Shown in pieces: positions 23,225-34,781 of a stretch of 64,000 bases of DNA. Numbering within the stretch: position 1 is the stretch's first letter; each line of letters begins with the position of its first letter. Position numbers and translations under genes: made by a program. Source of the stretch: Hoplostethus atlanticus (lineage: Eukaryota > Chordata > Actinopteri > Trachichthyiformes > Trachichthyidae); contig JAXDDX010000014.1 of assembly GCA_034670405.1 (NCBI GenBank), positions 4,969,001-5,033,000 on the forward strand. Direction: 5' to 3'. Below the pieces are notes generated by a model, which was not told the origin of the DNA, did not search any database, and worked only from the letters and a program-made list of their open reading frames with translations.

Positions 23225-23696
23225 CGTGGCAAATTTTCACAATCGTTGATTTCGATTGTTATTTAGGCTACAAGAACGAGGAACGTCTAGAAGCGCCAGT
23301 TAGCAAAGCAACCAGTGTGTGTCTGTGCGCGCGCATCAGACGTAACATCACTTTTCCGCGAATGAATGGGCCAAATACTTTCCCCAATGCGTGCGTTCAT
23401 GAACTGTCCCCTTATAAAATACTACGTCGTATTCAGTCACGTCCCTCCGCCCCGTCCAACTAACGCCGTGTTCAGACAGGTTTTGACCGTTCGTTTTTTG
23501 CGAGCCGCGAGCGAATGTGTCAAGCTGGGCAGGAAGTCAGACGCAGGAACGGCATAGAGCATCCGGTCCATTTCAAAATAAAACAAATTTCAAAATAAAA
23601 CAAAACAAATAAAATAATCGTTCATTAATCGTAATCGAGGTAAAAGTTTGAAATAATCGCGATATTGATTTTTAGTCATATCGCCCACCCCTACTG
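23225..23696 (-). mobile_element. hAT-like non-autonomous element, one terminus visible
   Basis: Read on the minus strand the right end is CAGTAGGGGTGGGCGATATG followed by AATATCGCGATTATTTCAAA, typical of hAT termini of the GGGGTGGGCGATA type. The interior is CpG rich (23330-23530). The left terminus is not clear, so the start is approximate and the copy may be truncated. Confidence 0.55.
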
Positions 23697-24039
23697 TGAC
23701 TCTCTATGTTCAGCTGTTAGAGGTGGGCCGTGATGTGGAGTTGGTTTGGAAACGTTTCACTGGTGGTGTCAATATCTTGCTTTCAAAAGATTACTGTCCT
23801 TATGGTTTGGTGTGCTACCCTTATGGGAGGTTTTCCTGACTGAAAGAAAACGTTTGGTATAGACCTTGAATAATCAGTCAAATAATAAATAATACGTTTT
23901 TGTTCATGTCAGGTCAGGAAAAGCAGAAATTAATTCATTTATGGTGTTATGCACGTATGTCTCCCATGGTAATACATCAATTTGATAGATTTACTCCATT
24001 CTTGTACTTACTATTTCTTTCTGTCTTGTCCCTTCTCAG

Positions 24040-24340
24040 CCCAAGCAGTTTCTGGACACTGAGGTGCTATTCCACTATGACAACTGGATTCTGCAAGAAA
24101 GGAGGATCTTGTTTAATTTGGGCAGTTACACTGTTATATAGTAGAAGAACTGTAGAAAGCATTTAACTTGCACTCTGAGGCACATGCAGGACTGACTTGG
24201 TAAAGCTTTTCTAGTCACTCAAAGCTATTTTCCTGAAGAAAACCGAAGCTTTGCTGCGGCGGCTGCTGTGCTTATTAATGTTGGAACAGTCTAACAACTA
24301 TTAATCCCTCAATAAAAAATGTTTTATACATGCCATTGCA
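24040..24340 (+). CDS. plekha7: plekha7 terminal exon: alternative C-terminus AQAVSGH, or 3' UTR
   Basis: Acceptor tgtcccttctcag. If 21873-22010 is skipped, G+CC gives Ala and the frame reads AQAVSGH then TGA at 24060-24062, resembling the AAQAV-type ending I recall for the mammalian protein. If that exon is included, this one is 3' UTR; the junction then lies 14 nt after the stop, too close to trigger decay. AATAAA at 24311-24316 is the likely poly(A) signal, so the end is approximate. Only the first 23 bases can be coding. Confidence 0.75.
24311..24316 (+). terminator. plekha7: poly(A) signal of plekha7
   Basis: Canonical AATAAA about 270 bases into the terminal exon. Another AATAAA at 22005-22010, overlapping the donor of the previous exon, could serve a shorter transcript. 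Confidence 0.6.
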
Positions 24341-27300
24341 CTTGTAAGTGTATACTGTATCATTGTGAAGAATTTAAACTGATATTTTCAAGGTATGACT
24401 GGAATGCTTTTACTTGCAGTGTGATCTCAGTTGGGAACTTGTGTTTTTTTCAGACATTGTGTAAGTAATCATCTTGAAAGGCTCTAATGAACATGAGGTA
24501 CAATGTCATGACGAGAGTATTTTTGTCAAAACCCAGATGATATTCTTACACCAAACCACTTGAAATATAATAATGTATGTATCTACTGTAGCACTGCCAG
24601 TCTCTTATTAGCTTGCCAAAATGAATTTTATTTTTGCTTACATCAGGATGAAAATAACCTTTGACATGATATTTTCTGTATGACTGAGCAAGGTTGCACA
24701 ATGGAAATTTATAAAAATGTGAATATTAAAGATATTAACATGATATTTGATCATCAGATATGAATTTATTTACATTTATTTTAGAATGAGTTACACACTG
24801 TATAGGTTTGACTGTTAAGTAATCTATGACTTTTATCAAGGAATCAACAGGTCTCTGGCAGCTGACAGTGGCCTGTAATGAATCCTTCCTCTATTTTAAC
24901 AATAGAGGGAGTAAACTAGCCAATTAGAGCAGGTATCCAACAGAAACATCTGGTGAAGTGGTAATATATCACACTGTAAAATACTTTAATGATAATACAA
25001 TCAACGATCAACAACCATCAAACCTGTGCAGATATGGTCATTTTATCAAGTAAAGGTCTTACTGCACCTTTAATAAGTAAATCCACCCTAAAACAGAATT
25101 CACATCATAGCCCTGTCGCCTGGAACAAGTCACTATATTTTTAAATGTTAACAACTCTCTCTCAAAACTAATCTGTGATGTCATCAAATGACACTTTGGA
25201 GCTGCTCAATCATTAATAATGAATAAGAGGCCAACTTTGCCTTTAACACCCAACTGAGCCTCATTCAGTGATAGCGCTAACAGGTGTGAGCCATAAAGTC
25301 ACCATGCCTACTGTTTCAGGGTGAACAAAGTCTTCTATTGATTGTCAATGCGGCAACAGGACAGCTATTTGCTGGTATCCCAGATTGGATTCTTAAATCT
25401 CTTTCCGCTAGGAGACTTATTAATGTACACACATGTATTCCTAACTGTCCAAAACTCTTGGAAATAACATACTGTATGTCAGTCCAGTTATATGGTGGAT
25501 TTGCTTTGCTTTAAGGGCAATGTTAATATTACTATTATATATTATCAACTCTTTGATATAAAATTAAGACTGAAGTCATATTATTTGGATTAAGATATTA
25601 TGTTAAATCACCTGGTAATGTTGTCCTTTTATATTAATTGACTAATATTATGAGGTGTGTTGAAGTCCCAGGAAGACAACTACGGGTTAAATTATTAACT
25701 TTTGAACTATTAGTTAAAAAGCCTTTATTTTTCATTATATTTCATTGATGTTTATATTGACTATCTCCATTCGGTCTTCATTCTAACCATGTACAAAGGC
25801 AAAGTACAAAATGTGCACTCATCATAGCTCCAAGATTCTCTTTGAACATCCACATTGATTGCTTTGACCTATTAAACTTCATTCTATTATTTGAAAAAGG
25901 AATTCAACTATATCAAGCTCAAAGGAGGTGAACTTTCAATACAAAAAAAGCTTATTGAAATGTTTCTTAAGTTCAAAGCTTTTCCATCTAAAAGGGCATT
26001 TTTAATTCCGTGTCTACATTTTCAACCAAGAAGGTGGATAGTAATAACTCTGGAGTCTGAAGCATAGAATTCATATCTTTAAATCATGAACTACGTCTCC
26101 ATTGCAATTGTAAAAGAAACCTCTGAGTAATACATGATATTGAACTTCTGAGTCAGAAAAAGAGAATAAGTTTTTAAAGAAAGTGCTAGTCCTACCTACC
26201 AAATTTTGCACGTTCCCAACACAAACTAAGTACTTTATGACCAGTAAAGGTGATGGTTGTATCGTCCTCACACATACATATTACATACTATACAAGTGCA
26301 GCATGTGATGCTTAAGGTTTTAATGGATTCAGTGCCTTGGCTTCTTTGGCTTGTGTGATAGTGGGCCGTTCTGCTGCAGCTCCCTCCCAAGTGAGATCTT
26401 TATCTTTAATTGGAGAGTAATTACTTTCACTCGTCTGCAGTGTGGCGCGCTTTGAAAACACCTGAGAGAGAGGATGCACCTCCCTCAGCTCCACAGTGGG
26501 AGCTGCCACATCCCCTCTGCCTCCATCTCTTCTGCAGGAGTGGGGCCTCACAGTGCCTGCTGGCCCTGGTGGGTAGAAGGCCCATCACATCCTCTGTTCT
26601 GCTTATTTTGCAATAAAATGGGATGTTTTTCCCCTCCTCCTGCAGAAATTCACCCAAGACCCTCCACTGAGGATTGTGGCATTTCCATGTATTGACGTTT
26701 GGCTGGTGGTTCATATACATTTGTTATTCTATGCTCTGGACTTCAAAGAGAATGAAATAGGGCCTATTATGCTAATTGGCTAATAGGCCTCACACATTAA
26801 TCGTGTACTAAATACTTACTGGCTTCAGAAAGGCTTTTTCAGATGCACACCAGCTAAGAAACATATACTCTATACTTCATTTTCCTTACAGAAATGTTTG
26901 TTACTAAGTGCTTGTTTAGCTGACACAGTAAATCATTTCATGAAGTAAAGTAAAGAAAACTAAGTACATCATGCCAGTGTTTATGAAATGAAAGAAAGAA
27001 ATGAAGGGGAACAGGTAAGGGGTTTGATTTGCGTCATTATTTTTCACTGGGTTTCGTTTTGAAAGGAAGGGCCTCCTGAGACTACGTGGAGGATTTTGAC
27101 CTTGTCTGCTGGTCTACATTGTTCACTGCACTACACACAATACTCACAACTTTCCCTTGGTACGAATAGAGAACAGAAAATCCTACACTGATTCCCTGGG
27201 ATCCCTATTTTCATTGTATAAATGATATTGTTACTTGCCATGAATGTCTGAAGACTACAGAGAAAACACGACCAATGCCTCCTCTACACACCATGGGGAT

Positions 27301-28425
27301 CCAGATTGTAGTCCAATTGTATAAAGGCAAAACCAAGGAATCCAATACAAAAGGCACTTTGATTCTAAAATGGTATTTTATGCTGTTTTATCATCTCAAG
27401 CCCAACATATGGTACATTTTTTAACATGTAAGAAATGGAATGGTGATTTGTTGAATTATTGAAGAGTTAGAAATCATTGAATATTCTTCCCAATGCGCCT
27501 GCACGCTATAAAAAGAATGGAAGAAAAGCTGCATTATAGTCATATTGTGCATTGATCTAACTATTTAGAGTACCTAAAACAACGTTTCATTACAAAGTCA
27601 TTGTGTTTCGGATATACAGTTGGGACATAATTTGGGTATTACATAATATTGTATATATTCAGTCAGTAAGAGAACACAATCATTTATGTAACCCTACATA
27701 AATGATTAAGTGCTGTATCACACCAAACAATAAATCTCTCTCATGTCCCACAAACGGAAGGATTTTACAATACCTACAGTGAATTGGGCTTTTTGTACAG
27801 AAAAGCAAATGCTTTGTAAATGAACCAAATGCCCCTGGGCCTCCTCTTTAATCTAGCAGCTCCATGCACACATACACACTGAGCTAAGTGAAATTTACTT
27901 CATTCAATGACTCTATTTAAAGGGCTAAATGCATCTACAAATCTACACTCCTATCAGGGCGAGGAGTAAAAGCACCAATATTTTTGGAGTATATTATTAG
28001 TTTTGAATACATACACAAATTCTTGAAGGGGAGGACATTTTGCTGAAGGAAATGAATCTCTTTGCAACTGTCTGATCTAGCCTTAATGCCAAAACATCTA
28101 TTGTGCCAAAATACTTACATAAAATAAAAAGGTAAACAACTTTGCAGCTGTAAAATATTTGCAAACTTTATGCTTCAGGGTTATATACTGTCAGAACTTG
28201 CATCAAAAGCTGTCAACTCATTAGAGAGGGAGAAAAGAATTGCAATAAATGTAAACAAGCCATTCAAGGTTTTTCATCAGAAGCGCTAATCTAGCTTCCT
28301 GACTGACGCTTTGAACTAATGTGAAATGCAGGTAACGTATTTGTAAATGGCAATTAATTGACCAAAGCTTGTTCATGAGTACTACAGAGTAGATATTTGT
28401 AGTATTGTTGACACAGACTGTATGA
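24341..28425. other. intergenic, no gene seen
   Basis: 4.1 kb of AT-rich, mostly unique sequence with no supported exon. A (T/A)-rich stretch lies at 25500-25760 and a more GC-balanced block at 26310-26700 without a coherent coding frame. A perfect inverted repeat lies at 27678-27707. Confidence 0.6.
27678..27707. repeat. perfect 13-bp inverted repeat
   Basis: Arms AATCATTTATGTA and TACATAAATGATT separated by ACCC. Confidence 0.85.
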
Positions 28426-28536
28426 TGATGTCCCTGATACTATATAATTAGAATTGGCATGTTGCACTCCTTATTTCAACATGATTAATCAGTGGTTCTC
28501 TGTTAACTTGAAAGGAAATATTAGATCCTGACTAAA
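28426..28536. repeat. duplicated 111-bp element, copy 1
   Basis: Matches 31201-31311 with six substitutions and no gaps (about 95%). Contains TAATCAGTGG and AACTTGAAAGGAAATATTAG. No coding frame; function unknown. Confidence 0.9.
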
Positions 28537-28969
28537 CTTTGATGAAATCTAGAGTTACAAGTGAGAGATTTGGGTCAGCTAATGAGAACAGAGCGTCCCA
28601 CTTTGCAAGTCCAATTGGGAGAGAGATGATTTGCATGTATGCAAATAGTGTTTGAGTTAATTGCATAACTTGGCATTCATTAATGATTAAGTGTGGCGGT
28701 TTGGTGGATGTCGGTTCTTTACAATTGGACCATGTCAGTGGGTGAAACCACAAGCAGTACAACTCCTTTCTCATAGATGGCAGTTTAGATGACAGTTCAA
28801 GTGGATGGAGAATTATTTCATCCCCACTACTCGTGCCACATATCTTGCACGAGTCTACTCTGATGATACGGTGTCTGAGATATAAACCTATTCAGGATAA
28901 TGCTGTTAGACAGATACATAAGTTGTGAAGCAGTGTTTGAAAGGCAAGATAGGTTTAAAATAGCCTATA

Positions 28970-29426
28970 GGGGAGACTGGGGATGGATGTAACACGGGAT
29001 GGTTGTAACGCTTTAAATTCCTCCAATCAGGAGCAAGCTGAGTGGATGCTCCTTTCAGTCCCAATCCCAATGTAGAAAGAAAAGAAGTAGGCAAATTTCT
29101 GATTTTGAGGTTAGTATGTTTTTTTTTTTAACTAAAATTATGTTTTGGATAGCACAGTCTGTGTTACTGTCAGAATGATGAAACTTAGATTAAGACAATC
29201 AGCAGACTTTGATGGTACAATGGGGCTACACTAGCTAGCTATTTAATGGCTGCTAGGCTGCTGTTGGGATAGTTTGACAAATAGAAGTGGAGATAGCAGG
29301 ACAAACATGTTATGAATTAACCCAGTTAACACACACACACGTGCACACTTCTGTTCAAAGCTGTAGTCTTATTATGTACGCATTACATTTGTCTGTTGTT
29401 AATGTTAAACTTATACATACACTCTT

Positions 29427-29474
<48 letters not shown>

Positions 29475-29857
29475 CTGTTAAATTTAAAAACAATGGGATA
29501 ATGAGTGAAATGTGCACAACAAATCTCTTACAATTCTTTCTTGTTCATATTAAACTTTCAGATTTAATGTTGACTAACTCAAAAATGTGTTTGTTGTAAA
29601 TTTTAAACTGAAATAAACACACGCACATATAGATTCCCCAAAAACGTTACATTTCATCCCAACTGCCGTTACAGCTAACCCAGGGTGTGGGGTAGAATAT
29701 AACCTTCTTTCCCTGTCTTTGAGACAAAGCAACTCCCTTTCTATTTCCCTTTCCCTCAGTTTTATAACAGACCGATGCAAGAACTTACCCCACCATCTAA
29801 CTGAAATCAAGCAAAGATAGAAATATGAAAAATGTTACAACCATCTCCGGTCTCCCC
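28970..29857. mobile_element. MITE / non-autonomous DNA transposon with TIRs
   Basis: The left end GGGGAGACTGGGGATGGATG and TAACA is matched, inverted, by the right end TGTTACAACCATCTCCGG and TCTCCCC with a few mismatches over about 25 bp. Both flanks carry TATA, which fits a TA or TATA target duplication. The interior has no transposase and includes (CA)n at 29429-29471. Confidence 0.8.
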
Positions 29858-31200
29858 TATATTTACAGCATGCTGCATTTCCACTAAACATACTGTAAGT
29901 GATATCACCTGTGCATAAAGCAATGTTTTTAAACATATTGATGATGGAGAAAAGGTTGAAAAAGTAGAACTCATCTCTATCTGCCCCAGCAGAGGGACCA
30001 CTGAAGCATTTCTACTGTGCAGGTTTCCTATTCTACCAATTCCCTATATGACAAATCTGAACAGCTCATATAAAAACAGTGAACAAGGAGTGGTTGGTGC
30101 ACTTTTATTATCCTTGCCATTGCCCACTTTAACTGGATCATATTACATTGCAATGTTTCATAATGGTGCAGATTATTGTTTCAAAGATCAAATATGTTGT
30201 CCACGTGTCCCTCCCATGAAGCCGTTATCTATAATTGACAAGTTTGTTAAGTTAACCACAACAGATAAATCGTCCATCCCGTTTCCTGGCACGTGACATC
30301 TCTTATTTTCTGATTTCATTGGTGTCATGCTTAAAAGTTTAAATGCAGACCTCCCCTCGGCTTTTTATTGTATTCAGAACTACAATTGGTGTTCAGATGA
30401 TTTTTAAGAGTAGAGTGGACATACAGTACTAGTCCAAACATTTCATTTGATTTTGAATGATTTCCTAGCTGAGAATTCGCTGTGTTTCCACCGCACTCAG
30501 TAGTGACTAATAATCATGGTAAGCATGAATCAGCTGTATACCTTTGCAACCTGGCCTGGCTGCACTGTAATCACCCACAAATTTCAAAGCGTCCCCCCCC
30601 CCCCCCCCCTCATCTTCTCTGACTGAATGGTGCTCTCCAATTAACCATGCAGAACAGGAGAAGAACACATGTTAATTTAATGTAACAAAAATGTTGATTT
30701 TCATGCACTCTCCTTTTCAAATATTTATGGGCTAGACTTGAATTTCAAGATGCATCAAAGACTCGCAGGATATGCAAATGCCTCTGCCTTACCCCCCAAC
30801 AAGTTGGACTGTCTCGTGCTCTTCATGCTCGTGTGCAGTATCATCTGAGAGAAAGGAGAAGAGCCGTGACGGTCCCCTCTACAACAATAGTACCCTACGT
30901 TTGTTTTAGACTATGATGCAACAGCTTTAAGGTGTCGATGTTTATCAGGCGGGTTTTTTCGTCCCATGTGCTCTTCTTCTTCTTCTTCTTCATGCACCCA
31001 GTGGCACCTGCCCTGCTCCACCCACAAGTAATCACCCCCACTGTCCCAATAGTAAATAATGAGATGGAACAGTCCCTCCGCATTCCTTCACTTTAACACA
31101 AGATGATTCACATGAGGTTGTCGGGATATTTTGTTATTTTTAACCCTGATGCAACTCATTAACGTGCAACCCATTGAAAAGCAGCGACGCTACAACTGTT
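29858..31200. other. intergenic, no gene seen
   Basis: Unique sequence with a C homopolymer at about 30593-30609 and a (TTC)n-like stretch at 30970-30990. Confidence 0.6.
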
Positions 31201-31311
31201 TGATGTCCCTGATACTATATAATCAGAATTGGCATGTTGCTCTCCTTACTTCAACATCATTAATCAGTGGCTCTCGGTTAACTTGAAAGGAAATATTAGA
31301 TCCTGACTAAA
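31201..31311. repeat. duplicated 111-bp element, copy 2
   Basis: Same orientation as copy 1, offset 2775 bp. It is followed by a short partial repeat of its own last bases (ATCCTGACTA at 31311-31320). Confidence 0.9.
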
Positions 31312-32202
31312 TCCTGACTAGATAGTGACGCAGCCAATAATGTGCAATGTAAATTATTTTATTGCTAAGATGTAATCATGCATAAGCCACTATTCTACAC
31401 ATGGAGACACAGTTCTCCATCTCTCCTGCACTCCAATAGAGCCACATGGATACACAATGGAAACGTTGAGCAAACTTAAAACTCTTTTAAGTAGCATGTA
31501 TTTCACCCTAATAGAACTATTGTGTTGGGTTGTGGCCTATTTAGACAATATACTGTCTAGTTTTATCTCCAATCCAGTGAATTGTTTTGTTAGTAACTGA
31601 TTGAATAGAAAAAATGCCACATAAACGCAAATTTCACCATTGATGATCCATACTTACACTACAGCACATTGAGAGAGAAATGAGCTGATTTCTAAAAATC
31701 CTTTCTTAGACAAGTTTAGGCTCAGTGTCAGTCCCTCGTCATTTAAGTGTGTAAATCAATCAATCAATCAATCAATCAATGAATCAATCAGTGGTATCTA
31801 CCCAAGTTCAGTCCAAAAAATGCGAGATGGGACTATCGGGAGAACTTACCCATACTCTCCAAAAGGTGGCGTATGAGACACGTGAAACACATGTAGTCCA
31901 GTAGGTGACGGAAAACCCCGCTCCAAACAAAATATACACTACACATATGAAAAATACCACATATGGATAATCACATATAGAGCAGAAAAATACAGCATTC
32001 AGTTCTTAACAGGTTTAATGTAATTAATAAGTTAATTTCAACACACAAAAGCATTTAACGGCAATATTAATGTCCGAATTTACAATGGGTAAAGTGTTAA
32101 AAGAGATTACCTTCCTATAATTTCAAGATGTTGGATCTCAGGTGGGGCTCAAATTCCACGTATCCGAAGAGCTACGGAATAAGTTTATTTTTGGAAAGGT
32201 AG

Positions 32203-32255
<53 letters not shown>

Positions 32256-34199
32256 TTCTTTCTTTCTTTCTTTCTTTCGTTTTCCACTAACACACATGAC
32301 ACTGCAGCCTTATTAGCCCCATAAAAGAACAAAAACAATATTGCAATTTGTCAGCCTTTGAAAGGAAGTGGACTGAGGTTTATACGGGGGATGTGCGAGA
32401 CAATATTCTGCTGCACTTGGGTGGAGATGCGGTGCATTTACTTCACCTTGGACAAAAAGAATATGAAAATGTGAAATGAAACACACAGGAGTCGAAGCAT
32501 ATGCGATGTTGTGGATGATGTGGATGAGTTGTATGGGCAATTCACTCTCTCACCCCCCCTTCTCTCTCGCCCCCCCCCCCTCTCTCTCTCTCGCTCTCTC
32601 TCTTCGCTTCTCCTCCCCTCTTTTAGCCCTATGTGACTCTGCAGTTAACAAACAGAATTTTCTCCTGCTGTCTCCTCTCTCTTTGTAAGTAACACTCTTT
32701 TATTTACATTGTGTGATAAATGATATTGTAGTGTTATTGCACTGTGGCATGTTGAAACCCGAGTGATAGCGGATGATTACTTTTTTGGTTATCACTAAAT
32801 GCTGTGGCTGATTTATAGATTTGCAACTTTTTTTGCCCGTTGTCATATTTTTGCTCTTTGCTTACAGGCTGGTGGTAGTTTTTTGGTGATTGACATTTGT
32901 AGGCCTATACTCCAAACTGAGCTCATAATTTAAAACATATGTCAATTCACTCTAGATAAGCGTCTCATTGTAAAAGCTTCTGTTATGTCAAGTGAGCGCA
33001 ACCTGTGGGTTACCTGCACGGGTCAGCCGCTGGACCTTTCCTTTCATTTCAGATGAGCAAAGAGCATTCCCCAGATCAGTTTGAAAACACAGTTTAGGAT
33101 TTCTTTAAATGTCTGTCATCAGTCCACATTGCAACACAATATTAACAGGATATAAATTAGCCTACGCTGATGCAACAAACATTTAGACTATTTAGCCTAT
33201 ACTATTTTATAACGCATCGGGACCAATTTTATACAAAAACTCAAAAATAAAATTAATCCGTGTGTGAAAGTCTAAGAAAATTATAGAAGAGAAAATATTT
33301 GAATTCAGGAATAATCTTGGAAAAGGACACGTAGTATAATTGCCCATATTGCAAATATTTCAAACAATTAATATATTTTCTGATATTGAGTATATTAATA
33401 AAAAGATCTAGACTATCGCAAAATCTACCTCTGTCATGCAGATATTGCCTTTATTTCCAGATGCTGCAGCTATTAGCCCATGCTTTAAATGAAACATTTT
33501 TATTAATGTGCTAATAATTACAGGGTGTGAAAATCAATATGCTAAACCTTCTGCTTGAGGTGGACAGTGTAGAGATAAAACGCTGAATGTGATTTTCATA
33601 ACCTTTGAAAGTTGTCTTGAAATCCAGAAATCCAACTTCCAGCTGACTTCTAGACGATGTTTTTTTGGAAATTCATGGGGAGAAGTTTGTACAGGCTGTA
33701 CCTCAACCACACCTCGGTTTACCTTTAAAAGCCAAACTCATTTTTTTTGTCTCTTGTATAATAACCTGAGAAAAATACGTTTCCACAAAGTCTATCTAAA
33801 GCAAAGTTAAAAGAGGTTCAATCTGACTGTAATTTAATTCATGCTTTAAACGGTGTTGATTTTAATGATGCAAATAAATGACATGGTATTACACAAGTGT
33901 AAATTGACCTGGACCAGGTACTCTTTTTAGACTTTTACTTCTCTCACTTGGCCTCATATCTCTTCTATCGGTTCAGTGTATGGTATTTGCCTAACGTGTT
34001 AAAGAGAACCCGTGATTTTGCAACAATGTCGTTGAAGTTCATAATGCCAGGCTATTCTTACCTTTTGTTCCTAATTAAAAAAAAGAATCAAAAAACCGGC
34101 AGGCTGTAAGAAAGGCGCTCTATCTCTGGAGGAAAGACATCCTAAACTTTATAATCTCTGCGTAGGCTATAACTGCTATTCATCTAAGTAAGCCTATTA
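31312..34199. other. intergenic / upstream region with microsatellites
   Basis: (AATC)n at about 31756-31790, (TTTC)n at 32206-32278, and a pyrimidine-rich tract at 32545-32625 followed by a possible but unsupported splice donor GTAAGT at 32685. No coding exon. Confidence 0.6.
32206..32278. repeat. (TTTC)n microsatellite
   Basis: About 18 tetranucleotide units with one TTTTC slip at about 32254. Confidence 0.95.
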
Positions 34200-34257
34200 T
34201 ACTGACTAAACTGTGTGCGGTAACAAACATCCTCCCTGTCTCCACTCTTGTTTCACT

Positions 34258-34304
<47 letters not shown>

Positions 34305-34781
34305 TCTCTCTCTCTCGCATCTCTCGTGTGGGGGGAAGGAGGAGGAGGGGGAGTCCTGCCTCTTTGCCTTCCTCAGATCAATGCCCTGGCCACTCACTTT
34401 CTGATGTTGCACGACGGGAAATGCTTTGAATACTTGCGACATGGCTGCGCGCATTGATTGCCAAGATTGACAGCAGCTCTAAACCATCGTCTTCTCTTGT
34501 CTCAGAGAGAGAGAGAGGCAGACAGAGAGTGAGAGAGAGAGAGAGAGAGTGAGAGAGTGAGAGAGAGAGAGAATAGATAGGCTAACAACAAAAGATACTT
34601 GTAGTTTTTGGACAGCTGAACTTCACAAGAGAGTACGGGATCCCCTCATATGGCCCCGTGTGAGCAGGCTTAAGTTTTCGCTCAACAGATAGCCCACTGA
34701 TCATTTTCTACAAAGTAGTCCAGTAGTCTTTACGCACGGGATAGGACGCAGTTACTCTTCTCCACGACTGACCTCATCCAG
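34200..34781 (+). promoter_or_regulatory. putative promoter and first non-coding exon of a downstream gene (sox6 candidate)
   Basis: A (CT)n tract at 34263-34316 and a (GA)n tract at 34504-34572 flank a less AT-rich block containing GACATGGCTGCGCGCATTG. After the GA tract the sequence runs to a good donor, CATCCAG then GTAAAA at 34782, and CpGs cluster from 34700 to 35110. No coding frame is evident, which fits a 5' UTR exon. Human synteny places SOX6 next after PLEKHA7 in the same direction, hence the candidate name. The transcription start cannot be fixed from sequence. Confidence 0.45.

Noticed and set aside
31756-31790. Regular repeats that could suggest a CRISPR array
   Set aside because: Simple (AATC)n microsatellite without spacers; the genome is eukaryotic.
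32626-32684. Possible exon between TTTTAG and GTAAGT
   Set aside because: Lies in a pyrimidine-rich tract that can mimic acceptors; no further support.
34248-34457. 69-codon frame starting with SLSLSLS
   Set aside because: Half of it is CT-microsatellite translation; more likely untranslated leader or promoter.
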